From positions 1-64,000 of the forward strand of contig NZ_JPWA01000021.1 in NCBI RefSeq assembly GCF_003326475.1: 64,000 nt of DNA, written 5' to 3'. The position numbers and the translations under genes are program-made. The notes beneath the pieces were generated by a model. That model was given only the letters and a program-made list of their open reading frames with translations, had not been told where the DNA came from and ran no database searches. Positions 61,810 to 64,000 of the stretch are shown here, piece after piece; positions within the stretch are counted from its first letter, which is position 1, and each line of letters starts with the position of its first letter. Source of the stretch: Thalassospira xianhensis MCCC 1A02616 (lineage in GTDB: Bacteria; Pseudomonadota; Alphaproteobacteria; Rhodospirillales; Thalassospiraceae).

Positions 61810-61871
61810 TTGATTTGTTCTTTTGGTTGTGTCATAAAGATAAAGTCAACAGGACAAATGGGTCCGGAGAC

Positions 61872-61909
61872 AAAACCCGCAAAGCGTGATTCGCTTTTGC
61901 GGGTTTTTT
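61872..61909 (+). terminator. Strong intrinsic terminator
   Basis: AAAACCCGCAAAGCG (61872-61886) pairs with CGCTTTTGCGGGTTTT and is followed by a run of six T ending at 61909. It is 180 nt past hppD. A short transcript between the preceding hairpin and this one is conceivable but I see no promoter strong enough to call a small RNA. Confidence 0.85.
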
Positions 61910-62269
61910 GCGTTTCGGGCGGCAAAGACAGGAATGGGATGATGATGGGGCAGCGATCTGATCGTCTGAAAGGGCGATGGCGATATCGCCAACGGGCCGT
62001 GAATGGCGCATGGAAAAGTCATTACGGCGGTGGTGCGTCCGGGCCGTAAAGCCGCGGGAAATTTACGAAAAACGGTTGTTTATCATGACGGGAGAGGTGT
62101 GCCCTTTGGGTAAGGGCGTTTGTTCGGAGCAGCGGGAGCCGGGGCCAAGTCGGTCCAGTTCAGTCCGGTCGGTGAAGCGTGATAATGCCGAGAATCAGCG
62201 GGCCCGAATTGCGCCCGGATTGGGTCGGCACTGGATCGGTTGGCCGGGGTGCCGGGATTGGCTGGCGGA

Positions 62270-62384
62270 ATTGATTGCCAGCGGGCCGATGGATCGTTCG
62301 GAGATGCCGAAAGGCCGGTCATCGATGGCGGGATTTGTGCCTGCCATGCGGCAGTGTTCTTGCCTTTGGGGTGGGGTGCGTTTT
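62270..62384 (-). repeat. Diverged intergenic repeat, copy A
   Basis: Shares the pattern GCCAGC-GGCCGATGG...ATCGATGGC-GGATTTGTGCCTGCCATGCG with copy B at 62714-62829, with scattered substitutions. On the minus strand such sequence would read like the CHAGTNPAIDDRP peptide motif found in many spurious small proteins, which marks it as a dispersed non-coding repeat. Confidence 0.6.
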
Positions 62385-62576
62385 CGCCGTCCATCGAAAG
62401 CCAGAAATTTTTGTTTGGGGCAGCGGGGACTGGGGCGAGGCCGGTCTGGTGCTGCCCGGTTCAGTTCATCCCCGTCTCGTCCTGTCCGCTTTCGTCTGGC
62501 CCACCCGGTCGGTGGCGTTTGGCGATGCCGGGGGCTGCGGGGTGGCTGGATTGGCTTGGTGATTGATCAAATCGTT

Positions 62577-62656
62577 ATTCCGGGCGCAGCGGAGCGCAGA
62601 CCCGGAATCCGTGCCCGATTGAAAGAGACTGGATTCCCGCCTTCGCGGGAATGACG
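62577..62656. repeat. Palindromic intergenic element
   Basis: ATTCCGGG...CCCGGAAT (62577-62608) is followed by a second palindrome ATTCCCGCcttcGCGGGAAT (62633-62652) and GACG. The ATTCCC-N8-GGGAAT layout is a very common dispersed repeat form in proteobacterial intergenic DNA. It lies between repeat copies A and B. Confidence 0.65.
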
Positions 62657-62713
62657 ATCTGGTTGGGAATGCTTTGTCAGCGGTCTGGGGTTGGATGGAG
62701 TCGGGATTGGATT

Positions 62714-62829
62714 TGCTTGGTTGCCAGCAGGCCGATGGTGCATTCGGGCATGTCGGGAGGTCGGGCATCGATGGCAGGATTTGTGCCTGCCATGCGATGA
62801 CGTCGTTGTCCTTGGTTGGGCTGCATTTC
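62714..62829 (-). repeat. Diverged intergenic repeat, copy B
   Basis: Second copy of the repeat at 62270-62384, same orientation, offset by about 444 bp. The best-conserved part is ATCGATGGCAGGATTTGTGC and the CTGCCATGCG that follows it. Confidence 0.6.
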
Positions 62830-62867
62830 CGGTATGGACCGAAACCGGTCAAGCCGGGGCCTGATCC

Positions 62868-64000
62868 CTAGTAGGCCCCAAACCCCAGAATATGCGGCAG
62901 CCACAGGACCAGACCGGGGATGGCGACCATCAGGATGACGCGGACAATATCGGCGGCGAGGAAGGGCAGGATGCCGCGGGACAGGGTGGTGATTGTCATG
63001 TCCGATGACACGCCCTGAATGATGAACAGGTTCATGCCAATCGGCGGCGTGATCAGGCCGATTTCAACAACCGATACCAGAACAACCCCGAACCAGACCG
63101 GATCATAGCCGACGCCGGTGATCACGCCATATGCAGGCACCACCGTCAGAAGGATCATGGAAAGGCTGTCCATGAAGCATCCGAGCACGACGTAAAACAC
63201 CAGAAGTGCTATCAGCACGACAAGCGGTGAATAGCCCTGTGTGGTGATCCAGTCCACGAGAGTTTGGGTCAGGCCGCTGGTTTCGATGAAGAAGTTGAAC
63301 AGCGCCGCCCCGATCAGGATCAGGAAAATCATCCCGGTCATGCCGGCGGTTTCGCGAATGCCGGTGCGTAAAACCGTCCAGTTCAGGCGTTTGCGCAAAA
63401 ACGCAAACAGCAGGGCACCACCGGCACCAACCGCCGCGGCTTCTGTGGGGGAAAACAGGCCGGCATAAATCCCGCCGATTACCAGAACGATCAAGACGAT
63501 GGCATCCCACATGCGCAGCAAGGCACCCCAGCGCTGTGACCAGGGGACATAGTCGCTGACCGGGGCGAGGGAAGGATTACGCATGACCTGAATTCGGATG
63601 GAGGCGATGTAAAGTACCGTGGCCAGAAGGCCCGGGATCATCGCACCGGCAAACAGGGCACCAATGGATTGTTCGGTCATCAGGGCGTAAATCACCAGAA
63701 GGATCGAGGGCGGGATCAGGACGCCAAGCGTGCCGCCCGCGGCAATCGATGCCCCGGCAAGGCTTTTGGCATAGCCGCGTTCGCGCATTTCAGGAAGGGC
63801 GACCCGGCCCATGGTGGCACAGGTCGCAAGCGATGAGCCGCAAATCGCACCAAATACCGCACTGGCCCCGATGCTGGATGCGGCCAGGCCGCCCGGTCGA
63901 TGGCCGGAAAATGCGGTAATGCCGCGAAACAGATTACCTGATAGCCCGGAATGGGAGGCAAACACGCCCATGAAAATGAACAGCGGCACCACCGAAAGGC
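62868..64000 (-). CDS. TRAP transporter large permease, DctM type (partial)
   Basis: The 3' part of a second TRAP large permease, at least 376 codons. It lacks roughly the first 50-60 residues, which lie beyond the right edge. Diagnostic segments are VFGAICGSSLATCATMGRVALPEMRERGYAKSLAGASIAAGGTLGVLIPPSILLVIYALMTEQSIGALFAGAMIPG and FFIETSGLTQTLVDWI. The GSSLATCATMG variant of the GxSGSxxA loop fits the subgroup with fumarate-, succinate- or aromatic-acid-like substrates only loosely. The DctQ and DctP genes are presumably to the right. Confidence 0.93.
   Translation of the reverse strand, partial: LSVVPLFIFMGVFASHSGLSGNLFRGITAFSGHRPGGLAASSIGASAVFGAICGSSLATCATMGRVALPEMRERGYAKSLAGASIAAGGTLGVLIPPSILLVIYALMTEQSIGALFAGAMIPGLLATVLYIASIRIQVMRNPSLAPVSDYVPWSQRWGALLRMWDAIVLIVLVIGGIYAGLFSPTEAAAVGAGGALLFAFLRKRLNWTVLRTGIRETAGMTGMIFLILIGAALFNFFIETSGLTQTLVDWITTQGYSPLVVLIALLVFYVVLGCFMDSLSMILLTVVPAYGVITGVGYDPVWFGVVLVSVVEIGLITPPIGMNLFIIQGVSSDMTITTLSRGILPFLAADIVRVILMVAIPGLVLWLPHILGFGAY

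Larger units (their letters stand above)
61691..62867. other. Gene-free intergenic stretch with repeats
   Basis: About 1.2 kb without a convincing gene. It holds two hairpins after hppD, two diverged copies of a roughly 115-bp repeat and one palindromic element, listed separately. Long open frames exist on both strands of 61977-62850, but they are low-complexity, Trp/Arg/Gly-rich or Ser/Pro-rich, lack Shine-Dalgarno sequences and overlap the repeats, so I read them as chance. Confidence 0.65.

Noticed and set aside
61810-61909. Small regulatory RNA between the two hairpins after hppD
   Set aside because: The terminator is good, but I see no convincing -35/-10 pair; it could simply be the 3' end of the hppD transcript.
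61977-62654. Long rightward open frame of 225 codons after hppD
   Set aside because: Low-complexity composition rich in Arg, Gly and Trp, no ribosome site, overlaps several other open frames and the dispersed repeats; reads as chance in GC-rich DNA.
1-64000. tRNA, rRNA, CRISPR arrays, insertion sequences, prophage genes
   Set aside because: I looked through the intergenic gaps and the encoded proteins and found no tRNA arms, regularly spaced repeats, transposase, integrase or phage structural genes.

Overview
The window looks like chromosome from a metabolically versatile, probably marine or soil alphaproteobacterium. A Rhodospirillales member such as Thalassospira is my best guess, inferred from gene content and the moderate-to-high GC; I could not test it. 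It holds no rRNA, tRNA, CRISPR array, phage or transposase gene that I can see. Nearly all of it is nutrient acquisition: six transport operons, each beside its own regulator and catabolic genes.

Layout. 330-7161 (minus): a LacI-controlled carbohydrate ABC operon (regulator, binding protein, two permeases, FAD oxidoreductase, ATPase). 7599-10219 (minus): ubiT-ubiU-ubiV for oxygen-independent ubiquinone hydroxylation, with FNR-type boxes upstream and a frameshifted FNR-type HTH gene divergent from it. 11014-18409: hexuronate/hexonate module, with gntR-dctP-dctQ-dctM-dehydrogenase leftward and uxuA-uxuB rightward. 18537-25169: Fur box, fecI-fecR-TonB receptor, MFS transporter and iron-siderophore binding protein. 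25221-32759 (minus): LacI-controlled Pot-type ABC importer with nucleoside hydrolase and adenine deaminase. 33008-42079: gamma-glutamyltransferase-like enzyme, GntR regulator, SnoaL-like protein, branched-chain-type ABC importer with a LivM-LivG-LivF triple fusion, and an amidohydrolase, tied together by shared TTGCATGCAA palindromes.

42091-44081 (minus): OmpR-type regulator and histidine kinase. 44150-48440 (minus): a Tat-exported molybdenum hydroxylase (IorAB type) with XdhC and MocA maturation factors. 48547-51902 (minus): receiver protein, small membrane protein and an SLC5-type transporter/histidine-kinase hybrid resembling CbrX-CbrA. 51971-58945: ScfR/RamB-type regulator divergent from a five-gene branched-chain-type ABC operon. 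59164-61690: phosphopantetheinyl transferase, Lrp regulator and 4-hydroxyphenylpyruvate dioxygenase. 61691-62867: a gene-free repeat-bearing stretch. 62868-64000: the 3' part of a TRAP large permease that runs off the window.

Recurrent themes. Four transport operons carry a strong RNA hairpin directly after the binding-protein gene, which would let the binding protein be made in excess over the membrane subunits. Several regulators have perfect palindromes in their own promoters, and one LacI operator is repeated inside the coding sequence of the binding-protein gene. The most unusual single genes are the LivMGF fusion with a degenerate first ABC signature, the sensor-less FNR-type HTH fragment between two FNR boxes, and the FAD oxidoreductase built into a sugar importer operon.
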